DNA of 64,000 nucleotides, from the NCBI GenBank assembly GCA_963682025.1, contig OY821518.1, positions 123,032,800 through 123,096,799 on the forward strand. Direction: 5' to 3'. Every line of letters starts with the position of its first letter. The first letter of the stretch is position 1. The notes under the pieces are model-generated. The model was not told the DNA's origin. It searched no databases and worked only from the letters and a program-made list of their open reading frames with translations. This DNA comes from Cordilura impudica. Taxonomy: Eukaryota > Arthropoda > Insecta > Diptera > Scathophagidae. Shown one piece after another: positions 45,536 to 55,800 of the stretch. The translations under genes were made by a program, and so were the position numbers.

Positions 45536-45745
45536 CAGTGTTGGGTAGAGATATGCGCTGGTCACGTGATTTGCGTGGTTTACGTGAATCACGCGTGAGC
45601 GTGAGTTATTTTAATTTTACTGACGTGAGTAGTGCGTGAGTAAAGAAAAATTCGAGTGAGTGATTCATGAGAGATTATAAAATTTCTTGCGGGAGCGTGA
45701 GCGTGAGCCAAAATTCACCCATGCGCCCATCTCTAGCGTTGACTA
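45536..45745. mobile_element. GTGAG-rich insert, possible hAT-type MITE
   Basis: It opens CAGTGTTGGGTAGAGATATG and closes CATCTCTAGCGTTGACTA, which are imperfect inverted ends. Between are many GTGAG/GCGTGAG units. A CAGTG-like start is reminiscent of hAT ends, but I see no clear 8-bp duplication. Confidence 0.35.
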
Positions 45746-45889
45746 GAGCTTAAATTAATAAGTGATCCAAAATAGATACAAATATAACATTAAATGGTTA
45801 TTTTATATGAATATTGAAATATGGACCAAATGGTCCATTAACCTAACATTCGTAAGTTTTTTCTAACCTAACAGCAGGGTTAACAATTA

Positions 45890-47640
45890 TTTATGCAGAA
45901 ACTATCTAAACAAAATGAAGGAAGTTTACAATCGGGATCGTAAAGCATTTTACAACCTTGTCAATTCAAAAAGAAAAACTACTGGTTATCCATCTATAAT
46001 GAAATTTAACGATATCGAATCTAGTTAAGATATTATAAAAAATAACATGTTTTCATACTTTGTTGCAAGTGAATATTCTGTTGCTCAATACTGTTTCAAC
46101 AGCTATTCATATTCATTAAACACAAATCAGGCGATATTTTTCCCTTAGTTGGAAAAGCAGAACTTTCTAATAGCCTAAAGGAGCTTAAAATTTCATTTAC
46201 TCATGGACCTGATGAAGTAATTAGTTCTATACTCAATTATTGAGCTACTTCCTTGGCAACACCATTGACTCTTTTGTATAATGGATCAATAAAAATCGGT
46301 TATTTTCCTAAATCTTGAAGAGCTTCTTACATCATTCCATTATTTATATCTGGAAATAGATCGGATGTTTCTAATTACCGTGGTATTGCTTTTCGAGAAA
46401 TATATTACAGATTTTTTGCGCTATCAGTTATCGTAAACTTTATCACTATTTCAATCCGGATTCCGGAAAGGATGCTCTACCGTGCTTCATTTTACGACAC
46501 CATTTAATGATGGTTTTGTCAAGAAAAAATGCAGTTTATACCGCTTAAGTAATGCTTTCGATCGAGTAAACCATAACCTTCTACTGATCAAATTGGATTT
46601 ATTATGTTTAATACCATTAAACCTCAAATGGATAAAATCATATCTTTCTGATCAAATACAACCTATTATGTATAATAAAATGTCAAGATATTACTGTGAC
46701 TTCTGGTGTTCCTAAAGGCAGCCATGTTGGGCCATTTTTTTTCTCCCTTTTCGTCAATAGTCTGTCAGAAATGATACATTTTTGCAACGTTTTAATGTAC
46801 GCTGATGATTTTGTTTTTTTTTTAGTTATTATTAACATGGTGATCATACTCATCTTCAATCAGATATCAACAATTTCTTTTCGTGGTGTTACCGTAACCT
46901 AATGGAACTTAACTTGAAAAAATGTAAATGTATGCATTTTTCAAGAAATTATCCTTTTCCTTCTAACTACTCTTTGGGCGGACATCAGCTTAAACTTGTT
47001 TAAGCTTTTCTGGATTTAGGGATAATTCGTGATCCTAAATTAAACTTTGTATCTCACGTCACCATGACGGCTAATAAAGCTAGTGGCATACCCGCCTTTA
47101 TTTAACGATGGGCAAAATAATTTATCGATCCTTACACAACCAAACAACTATTTTTTTGAGATCCATTTTGGAATAATGCTCAATAATGTGGGATCTCTAC
47201 TATAACATTCATATTCAACGAATAGAGCCTGTACAAAAACAATTTCTACTCTTTTGCTTGCGTAGCTTACTTTGGATTCCCGTAATTAATCTACCTTCAT
47301 AAGTTGATAAACATAAATTGATAAAATTACCTACTTTGGAAAGCCGTAGGACTATGCTAAAGTAACATTTATGATCAGCCTAATTATTGGTGAAATCTGT
47401 TCTGACTTTCTTAACAACAATATAAATTTTAATGTTCCTCCACGAGTATTACGCAACTCAAGCCACTCTTTGTTAAATCTTTTAAAACCAACTCTGCTTT
47501 AGCTGATCGTTTCAGAACAATGTGTTGTGATTATAATAATATTTATTTATTAAATTATTTTTCGTTGAACACTGATGAAATTAAACATAAGTTATTCATA
47601 TTTTTCTTAAATTTCTAACTATTTCTTTTTCTTTGTAAAT
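45890..47640 (+). pseudogene. Jockey-type LINE ORF2 relic, copy 1
   Basis: Frames in order: LVGKAELSNSLKELKISFTH, a GNRSDVSNYRGIAF finger block (about 46350), NAFDRVNHNLL (about 46551) with the first RT Asp, TSGVPKGSHVGPFFFSLFVN (about 46699) and LMYADDFVFF (about 46794) with the catalytic YADD. Then come MELNLKKCKCMHFSRN, LDLGIIRDPKLNFVSHV and thumb-type sequence. Frame changes and stops occur every 100-200 bp. It is related to 61640-62870 but more decayed. The 5' side abuts the piggyBac element. Confidence 0.75.
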
Positions 47641-47654
47641 CTATAATATTAATA

Positions 47655-48005
47655 GGCAAGGCGATTTCTTGTGACCGATATAAGTTTCACAGTTTTAGCC
47701 CGATTTTGACAAAAAATTTATCATTTGAAAGGTATTGCTTTTGAGCTGTTCACCAGATTTACAGATTTTCATCGTCTGGAAAATTTTTTTGGAGTAATGA
47801 TCGTTTAAAATTGCTACTAACACATACATAAAATTATACAGTGCTATGTGTGTGTTTATTAAATTTGTTAATGTGTTTGTGTTAATGTGTTGAGTTTGTT
47901 TTCTTCATTTAAAATGAGTTGAATAGTGAAGCATACCTTTAGGATCTTTATTAAATGACAAAATAAAATTTCCTAGAATATGCACTCGAATTTCGAGTGC
48001 TGGAA
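47655..48005 (+). repeat. Family F end, solo copy
   Basis: It runs from GCAAGGCGATTTCTTGTGAC to the palindrome GCACTCGAATTTCGAGTGC and matches 12150-12530 throughout. Confidence 0.75.
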
Positions 48006-48043
48006 TGTGCTAGTCTATTTAATTGTTCCAATATATGTATATT

Positions 48044-50540
48044 AGGGTGACCCTTCATTGTATCGAGAGGAAAAAAAGTGTTCGAATTTAAAGTCTCACC
48101 CCCTATAAATATGCGGATAGCAAAAAACTGACAAACACAAAGTTTTGGGTTAATCAGAAAAAAATTTCGAGGTGCCTCAACGCGACTGAAAATTTCAAGT
48201 GTGTTTATATGGGGGAAAATTTTCCTTTTTTTTCAGATTTTACGAAAATTTCGTTCTATAGTTTAATTTTTTCGACAAGTTGTTACATGAATCGACATCA
48301 GTCTAAATTTACTTTTCAAAAAGCGACATAACTTTAAAATCTTAGAAAAACTAGAAAAGAAATAACAAATACTCCAAACCACTTTTGTGCCAAAAAACTC
48401 TAGGTCATGAAGATTGATGAATATTTTTTCAACTTTAACAAATGGATTAAAGCCATAATTTTTTTTTATAGTTTAAGTACTCAGATAGGAAGCATTGTTT
48501 TATAAGCACGTTGCTAACCTATTGCGAAATGACACCAAAATTGGAAAATTTTTTTGATAAAATTTTGAAAACTCCTTTTTTAAGTTTTAAAAAATTTTCT
48601 TAAAAAAAATTTCAAGAAATGGATCCAGCACTTTAAATTTGTATTTAATATATGTAAGAGATTGCCCGTGTGATTTTTTAAGTAAATTCCTCAGCCAGAA
48701 TTTTTTTACAAGGAATTTTTTTTTTTGCGGATTTCGAGAAAATTTAGTTTGTTGTGAAATATACAGTAAATGTACTTTTTCTAAATACTTTTTATCCAAA
48801 ATTTATCAGTTTTCTACTTTTAAATGTTATGTTTTATCTTAATAGCCTAGAGTTTCTGACAAAAATAATATGACCCCGTTAACCTGTTTGGACTTGCGGT
48901 CGCATATGACACCAAGCTAATGAAAGTCAATTTATTCAAACAAATAAAATATTTTGTAAGTGCTGCTGAATTTTTAGATGTGATGATTAAAATATAATAA
49001 TCTAATGTGCAGGTCTTCCATGCTAAAAATTTGGAATAAATCGAACAACGTTAAACCATTCTTTGCCGAGAACAAACTATGAATTTTGGCATATTTAACC
49101 CTGGACGGTTACTGTTCGTCGAATCGACGAAACTCATTTACTCTTTATCATATAAACCAAAAAAAGGGGGCATTTTCGTATCGAATTTTAAGACTGAAAA
49201 AGAATTTTTATTTTTATATTTTATTTTTTTCTTTATTTTTTAATAAAATTTTTAACCAAAAAAAATTTTTGTTTATTTTTTACTTTAAAAATCGTTCAGC
49301 TAGAAATTTTTTAAAAAAATTGTTCGTCGATTCGACGAAGATTAACTTTAATGTACTAAAATGAAGAGTAACCTTCCAAGGTTAAAAAAATTAATTGTTC
49401 TAGTAAACTAGATGAAACCCCTACTATGGGTTGGGAAATAAAATTGTGCTATATTTTACGAAAACTTACCCTTATGTGCTCCTATGGTTAAAATTATCCA
49501 AAATTCAGCAGTGTTTGTAAAATATTTGAACTTTTTTAATTAATCGTCCTATATTAGCTTGGGGTCATTTGTGGCGCCAAATCTAAATGCGCGAATGACA
49601 TCAAATTATAATCATCATATCATAAAAGTCGGTAAAATATAGCACAATATTATTTCCCAACCCATTTCTATAAATATGCCAAAATTCATAGTTTGACCTG
49701 GGCAAGGAATGAGTTGACGTTATTTGATTTATTCAAAATTTTTAGCATGGAAGACTTGCACATTTGGTTATTTTGTTTTGAGCAACATATCTAACAATTC
49801 AATAGCACTTAAAAAATATTTTTTGAATAAATGGTCTTTTATTAGCTTGGGGACATATGTGACCCCAATCCCAAAAGGGTGAATGGGGTCATATTATTTT
49901 TTTCTGAAACCTTAGGCTATTAAGATAAAACATAACACTTAAAAGTAGAAAAGTGCTGAATTTTTGATACAATTTTTCTCGAAATCCGCAAAAATGTAAT
50001 CCTTGTCAAAAAAATTCTGGCAAAGGGATTTACTGAAGGATTCGCACAGTTAATTTTCAGCATGTATTTAACAAAATCTTAATGTGCCAGATAAATTTTT
50101 TTAAATTTTGTTTAAGAAAATGTTTTAAAACTTGGAAAAGGAATTTTCAAAATTTTAACAAAAAAACGCGGTAATAAAACAATACTTCATATATGTTAAC
50201 TTGGAAGTACAGAGACAAAAAAAAAAATTATGGCTTTATTCAATTTTTCAAAGTTGAAAAATTCTATCATATTTCATGACGTAGTTTTTTGTGCCAAAAG
50301 TGGTCTGTGTCATTTGCTATTTCTTGTCGAATTTTTTTTCGATTTTAAATTTTTATAGCTTTTTGAAAAGATAATGTAATACTGATTACGACTCTTACAA
50401 CAGCTTGTCCAAAAAAATTAAACTATAAAACGAAATTTTCGTAAAATCGTTAAAAAGTCATATTCTCCCCATATAAACACACTTAAAATTTTCAATCGAT
50501 TTCCGGCGTGACTTTTATTCATATAACGTAAGACTACTCT
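48044..50540. mobile_element. Large palindromic foldback-type element (family B), copy 2
   Basis: The left arm from AGGGTGACCC (48044) and a right arm ending near 50540 are inverted repeats, homologous to 20576-23390 but more diverged. Shared pieces include AATTTCAAGTGTGTTTATAT, TAGGTCATGAA, CCTTGTAAAAAAATTC-like blocks and GGGGTCATATTATTTTT. The outermost right end is degraded. A piggyBac-type MITE (49095-49385) occupies the inner part of the left arm. Confidence 0.75.
49095..49385. mobile_element. piggyBac-type MITE with TTAA ends
   Basis: It starts TTAACCCTGGACGGTTACT and ends AGTAACCTTCCAAGGTTAA, with TTAA on both sides (49095-49098 and 49382-49385). The 17-bp palindromes TTCGTCGAATCGACGAA and TTCGTCGATTCGACGAA lie just inside the left and right ends. 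Total length is about 290 bp; the open frame at 49086-49364 passes through but is Phe/Lys-rich with no motif. The mobiliser was probably a different piggyBac from the one at 43461, since the inner TIR sequence differs. Confidence 0.8.
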
Positions 50541-50569
50541 AATGTACATATGTAATAATATCACTTATA

Positions 50570-50625
50570 CTGGTCTGCAAGGATTTATTCCATTGACCTA
50601 ATTAATAAATAAATAAACAAAAAGG
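50570..50625 (+). repeat. LINE 3'-tail fragment
   Basis: GCAAGGATTTATTCCATTGA, CCTAAT and AATAAATAAATAAAC match the 3' tail of the Jockey-type LINE at 62830-62875 (AAGGATTAATTCCATAGACC and AAATAAATAAATAAAT). Confidence 0.55.
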
Positions 50626-52250
50626 GTCCTATAATTGGAAACCTACCTGTTGAAACAGTAATTCAATTATTCCTTCACTACGCCGCACAGTGGACCATTT
50701 GACAAGAAGGCGGTCAAAAATCTATAACTTTTGATTGGATTGGAATTTCGATATGCGGTTTTTGTTTGTTTGGTAGCTGAGACTTTTGCCTTTAGATTTT
50801 GCTACAAAACCTAATTCTCGACCGAAAATAAAAAAAGTTACGGAGGGTTTAAAATACATTTTCATTTGTAGTTGAATTTTAGTACAAAAGTGAAGTGTTA
50901 AAAGGTAAAAAAAAAGGTTTTTTTAATATAATGTGTTATATTTTCAGTTAATTTTACAACTAATACTTTTTAACAATTTTTTATGTTAATTTTCACAGAA
51001 AATGCCAAACTTTGGCCCCCGTAAATTTTTTAGTCATAATGTGCACAAGGGCCAAAGATTGCTTTTTTTTTAAAGATCCCGAGTTAAAATATAATTTATT
51101 AAGGAGCGAACGTAAAAGTTACCTTATATTGGTTCAAGATAGAGAAGTTTCAATGCAAAACTCGTATGTTTTTGCTTTAGTTAAATTTTTTTTTATTGTC
51201 TTTTTAAATATTTCTATATCAATTTTTATGGCAAATTTAAAATATAACAATTTTTATTGTAAATTTACAAAATGTATAAATTTTTAAATTAAGAAAATTT
51301 TTTAACTACATAAAAAAAAGTGGAACATATTGTTAGTGTAATGAAAAAGTACTTTAAATCAACCAATTTTAGTAAAAATTTCTTCTAAATAGCCTTAATT
51401 TTCATCTTCTAGAAGTAGTTTAGCTTCTTCGTCTAATTCAATAGAGGTAGTTTTCCATTTTTGACGAATGTTTTACATATATGGATCTGAAGTGCACAAC
51501 AAAATAGTGATAAGGTCTTCATTAGTACAACATCTTGACATTTTCCTTGTGTTGTGCACGCGAAAGAATCTCTAGTCTTTGTTCCTTTTTTCTTGCGCTT
51601 CTTCAGATAGATCTCCTATTGGTAGCATATTGTTTTGAATTATCTGTTCCCCATGGTACAAAATTTTATGAACTGTGGATGGCATATATCTCCAAGAGTA
51701 TTTTTTATTATTAAATATAGCTGTTTTATTGGCGTACTCTCCAAATTTTTTTGCATTTATCTTTCTGCTGCATGCTAGAACTTGTAATATGATTTTGAAC
51801 CGTCTTATTAATTCATGATCTACACCTGTGATAGATGCTGCAGTTTCCGGATCGGAAAAAAACTCCTTGCAGTATTTCCATCATTTGTGCTTCCTTCCCC
51901 TTGTTTTGGTTGGTCGATTACGAGGCCTAGCTGTAATAGCAGATTGTGAAGGTAAGCATTCTTTTTTGGCAGAAACTAAATCTCGATACTCTGGAAAAAT
52001 CCCAAAATTCTTTTCATTGGTTCGCTTCCGCAATTCCTTATATTGATTTTTGGTCAGTTTCAAATCCAAAAATAGGGTGAACGCTTCTTCCGGCGTAAAT
52101 TTCTTCAATTGGTATAGGAATGCTTTTCAAAATCCTCTATGTGCGCCTTGGGCTCGCGTCTACTATTTTTTCAATTATTTAAATTTTTTTTTTTTTGGGT
52201 TGGTTGAATTTGGTGCAAAAATGAATCCTTAATAATTCTTTGAGAAATTT

Positions 52251-52977
52251 CTTCATTGATATTCTCCAGCTTGCGCCTTCGAGATCTTTCACTACAGGGC
52301 AATTCCATATGTGACGGAATGACATTTTGAGTTGTGGAATTGAAGTTAAGGCTATTCTACAAAGCTAATTGAAAAGTCATTCTTCAGTTTGAAAATGATT
52401 ATCAATGATTAAGAGATTTAAAAAAACTCAGAAACAATTTTTACACAATTTTATTCTTTTATTTTTGAGTAATTTCTCATTGTGTGACGGAATGACATTT
52501 TTGCTACCATTACTATGTCCTGGTATTAAAACCTGGAAACTTTTGTAAATTAAGAAGCAAGTCAGATTTTAAACTAATGCGTATTTTACATATGATATAT
52601 AAGCAATATAAATTTCTTCATTGATATTCTCCAGCTTGCGCCTTCGAGATCTTTCACTACAGGGCAATTCCATATGTGACGGAATGACATTTTGAGTTGT
52701 GGAATTGAAGTTAAGGCTATTCTACAAAGCTAATTGAAAATTCATTCTTCAGTTTGAAAATGATTATCAATGATTAAGAGATTTAAAAAAACTCAGAAAC
52801 AATTTTTACACAATTTTATTCTTTTATTTTTGAGTAATTTCTCATTGTGTGACGGAATGACATTTTTGCTACCATTACTATGTCCTGGTATTAAAACCTG
52901 GAAACTTTTGTAAATTAAGAAGCAAGTCAGATTTTAAACTAATGCGTATTTTACATATGATATATAAGCAATATAAA
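52251..52977 (+). repeat. Two near-identical 365-bp tandem units across the MITE/gene junction
   Basis: Unit 1 begins CTTCATTGATATTCTCCAGC at 52251, and unit 2 starts with the same bases at 52616. I noticed one difference (AAAAGTCATT against AAAATTCATT). Each unit contains 46 bp of Transib gene plus the first part of the MITE, so the duplication came after the MITE insertion. It is either very recent or an assembly error. Confidence 0.92.
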
Positions 52978-53255
52978 ATTATAATTTAGAACAACTGGCC
53001 TGTAATAGTATCGAATTTATTAACTGTCATTTGACGTGACGGAATGACTGTGATGGAATGACTACTGTTTCTTAAACATGTATTAAAAGAAAATTGAGTA
53101 AACAAATAAATTATATATTTATTTTATTATTTAGAATGCTTGTAAGGAATTACATCATATAACTTGGAACATATTTTAATACATTTTTAATCTTACTTCA
53201 TATGAATGAAAAAATATTTTTTTTCATAAAAGTTGACATTTTTATGGAATTGCCC
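52297..53255. mobile_element. MITE inserted in the Transib gene, TACA target duplication
   Basis: The ends GGGCAATTCCATATG and, inverted, GGGCAATTCCATAAA are flanked by TACA at 52293-52296 and 53256-53259. The body contains repeated GTGACGGAATGACA. Removing the insert and one TACA joins KPIDG directly to CSERSRRRK in frame, which proves the insertion and its exact limits. The present length is inflated by a 365-bp tandem duplication; the original was about 594 bp. The superfamily is unclear. Confidence 0.85.
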
Positions 53256-53639
53256 TACATCCGTCAATTGGTTTTGCTGGTCGACCCTTTTTTCCACTTT
53301 CGTTGGCAGTTGTAGATGCACTCTCAAAAATAAGTTCCTTTATTAACCAGTCTTGGTAACGTTTGTACATCTTTGCCTTGCTATGAGAGCATTCAATGTA
53401 CCGGCTTTTCGAATTCGATACAAAATTAGTAATTTTTCCTTTGTGCATTTCAATGTCTTCTAGGTTACAATGCTTAAAGAAGTCGTTGCTCACTATGTGC
53501 AAAATTACATCGTCTACATCATTTCGTTGAAAATAAATATCTGCCAGATCTCTGTAACAGTACTTAGCCATTGCACAAATTGTAATGAATAATAATTGTG
53601 GAAACATTATTATGAATACTCTTTCTTGCAATTATGTAA

Positions 53640-53905
53640 AATAAAAAATTTTATCTTTTATTACCACTTTTAGAAGCATAAAAAACCCACACCCTAACCC
53701 CTTATAAAAGGTGAAGCATACCAGCTCATATCTTAAAGGGCTATGTCGCAATAGTTTTTTTTTACCATTTACAAATTTTTATCTTTTAATACTAATTTTA
53801 GAAGCATAAAAAACCCACACCCTAACCCCTTTTAAAAGGTGAAGCATACCTGCTCATATCTTAAAGGGCTATGTCGCAATAGTTTTTTTTTACAATTTAC
53901 CTATT
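53640..53905 (+). repeat. Two 128-bp tandem units
   Basis: TTTTAGAAGCATAAAAAACC followed by CACACCCTAACCCCTTTTAAA, AGGTGAAGCATACC, GCTCATATCTTAAAGGGCTA and TGTCGCAATAGTTTTT recurs at about 53669 and 53797 with few differences. It lies in the noncoding 5' part of the Transib element. Confidence 0.9.
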
Positions 53906-54029
53906 ATTTAAATTGTTTCCCATTTTGTCAGGTATTTAGACTATATAACTCTAATTCAGACTATTAATGTTTTTGAAAGATACCTATGTAAATGTACCTG
54001 TAACAATTAAGCGCATTATATCTCACGCC

Positions 54030-54260
54030 TTTTTTATAAGTATATAACAACTCCTGACAACTCTACCGACACGCAAATAAATACACCGCGGTGCACCAGT
54101 ACGACCAACTTTTGTATTCATAACACTCAGACGGACGGACGGACATCGTTTAATCGACTCAGAAAGTGTTTTTGAGTCGATCCGTATAATAAAATATGAA
54201 TAAAGGTCCAATATTTTTGGCAGTTAGGAACATCACCTCAAACTTAATATATCCTAACCA
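54030..54260 (-). repeat. Dispersed repeat fragment inside the Transib element
   Basis: On the minus strand it reads GTCCGTCCGTCCGTCTGAGT preceded by CGACTCAAAAACACTTTCTG, typical of family D near its start. It is a later insertion or remnant. Confidence 0.55.
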
Positions 54261-54844
54261 CATAGTGCACAACTTTTGTATTCATAAATTTTGGAGAAAA
54301 TATCTAACCTTGGGTCAGAAAAATTGTTCTGGTGCACACGGGCGGAAATTGGCGGGTGTATAATGGGATCTAGGAGTATAGGGGAGGGTTCGGACTATAG
54401 AAGAGTGCAAGATTTTTTCTGACTGCTTTTGACTGGCAGGAGTTATGCTCTATTAAATAGGAGATTTTCGGAAAATTTGGACCTTTTTTAAAAATTTTTT
54501 TTTTAAATTTCGGAATGATTCAGTAATATTACATTTTTAACGTGAATAGTTTGGAAGCAAAAAAAATAACACAAAATTTATTTTACTTAAAAATCTATTA
54601 AATCAAATAAGGTACAGTCATTCAAAAATAAAAATTTACAAAGAAATTTTTAATTTTAGCAAAATACTGAGAAAGCCTAATTTCGAAGACCCTGTTCGCT
54701 GTGATATAGTTGAGATAGGGTCGCAATTTTTTGGCTCCCGAGGTTTACTAGTATTTACTTTCAAATGAATAACATAACTTAAAAATCGGTAACAAAAAAA
54801 CTGATTTTTGGCCGCCTTCTCAAAATATGGTCCACTGTGCGCCG

Positions 54845-55224
54845 TCAGTTTTATACGTGAGACTTCTTCTGCATACATTCTACTATACTCTTGGGAAGGG
54901 AAGCATTTATCTATTTTACCATGAGAGCATTCAGTAGCATCTTCCATTTTGTACGTCTAGGGTGATAATGGCACAAAAGTAGTTTGTGTTCTCCTGGCGG
55001 TTGCTGCAATATCCAGAAATTACTTAAAGGCGTATATGAAGCCATAATATCCAGGAGAAAGTCATCTTAGTCTTTCAATCGAGTCTTGCACTTTATGTAA
55101 CAAAAGGTTTTCAAATAGTTTTTCATAGCTTAATAGTTTCATTTAAGGGCTTATGTCCATTCTGTAATGGTAATAGACTTTGTGTTTTCCAGCCTCCAGG
55201 TAATAAGTCTCCGGTAATAATTTT
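54845..55224. other. Flank of the Transib insertion, no gene assigned
   Basis: A 103-codon minus frame starting at 54947 (MEDATECSHGKIDKCF) crosses the Transib end, so its last two thirds are transposon. The first 35 codons lie in the original flank, but I do not recognise them. Confidence 0.4.
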
Positions 55225-55800
55225 CCTGGTAAGCTGCCTCTCTGTTTATCTGTCTGTCTGTTTGTCTGTCAGTCTATTTGTATGTCCATCTAAACTTTGC
55301 AGTTCAATGAAATTTTGTATATAAGCCTTCATCGGCCATAGATGAACCCTACTGAAAATATTGAAAATCGGTTCTCATACAAATGACCCCTGCTATATTC
55401 AATTAAATTATCCTAAGATCCAAATTATGCATCAATAAAGTTTTGTCTATGTATGTTTCTTATATCCCTTTATCAGTAGTCGACAAATAAGCTGTGTACC
55501 ACCATTCTTAGCCATAAACCCCATACAAATCTCCTTCCCCATCTTCATTTAAATCTATTTTATAATAAAAGTATTGCATAGATATTTTACAAATTATGTT
55601 TATAAACGTTTTTGCTAAATGGCATTGATTGATCCATTTGTCGTCCTAGTCCCCACATATGAACCTCTTTCTCTTGGCAACAAATTCATAATGATGCCGT
55701 TAGAATTTGGTTTATGTTCATTTTCTATAGCCAGTTAGTTGACCTAAGATCATGTCCCTAAACTCATAATATAGGGTATCGAATAGCCGGTCTAAGTTGA
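55225..55800 (+). repeat. Dispersed repeat family D, another copy
   Basis: It contains a CTGTCTGTCTGTTTGTCTGTC run, CATCGGCCATAGATGAA, TCATACAAATGACCCC, TAAGATCCAAATTATG, TTTGGTTTATGTTCATTTTC and GGGTATCGAATAGCCGGTCT, in the order seen at 27425-28225. Confidence 0.75.

Larger units (their letters stand above)
43461..45883 (-). mobile_element. piggyBac-type transposon with TTAA ends
   Basis: The element begins TTAACCCTGCTGTTAGGTTA and ends with the exact inverse TAACCTAACAGCAGGGTTAA, so the inverted repeat CCCTGCTGTTAGGTTA is perfect and flanked by TTAA on both sides. TTAA duplication and CCC starts define the piggyBac superfamily. A subterminal palindrome GGACCATTTGGTCC lies at about 43663-43678, with a similar one near 45822-45836. 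It encodes a broken minus-strand transposase. Confidence 0.92.
51390..53574 (-). pseudogene. Transib transposase pseudogene lacking its catalytic centre
   Basis: The start is taken at MAKYCYRDLADIYF (53574). The N-terminal domain includes KMYKRYQDWLIKELIF and KKGRPAKPIDG (about 53265). After the inserted MITE it continues CSERSRRRKLENI (about 52290) and KKFTPEEAFTLFLDLKLTKN (about 52105). A stop follows RGRKHK (51881). In the same frame come DPETAASITGVDHELIRRFK (about 51850), STVHKILYHGEQII, LPIGDLSEEAQEKRNKD-stop, and TNEDLITILLCTSDP (about 51510). The block around SEEAQEKRNKD corresponds to the RAG1 region holding the catalytic Glu. The middle of Transib transposase, with both catalytic Asp residues, is absent between about 51960 and 51880. 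This is an internally deleted gene. Confidence 0.8.
50686..54839 (-). mobile_element. Transib transposon with RSS-heptamer-like ends and CGCCG target duplication
   Basis: The left end CACAGTGGACCATTTGACAA and the right end, read inward, CACAGTGGACCATATTTTGA form inverted repeats that continue GAAGGCGG and CAAAAATC. Both are flanked by CGCCG (50681-50685 and 54840-54844). Transib elements are known for 5-bp GC-rich duplications (CGNCG type) and CACA/TGG-like ends related to the RAG recombination heptamer CACAGTG. The enclosed minus-strand gene has Transib/RAG1-core C-terminal motifs. Several later insertions and duplications lie inside. Confidence 0.85.

Noticed and set aside
54636..54947. 103-codon minus-strand frame as a host gene
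   Set aside because: It crosses the Transib terminus and its CGCCG duplication, so most of it is transposon DNA; the remaining 35 codons are unassignable.
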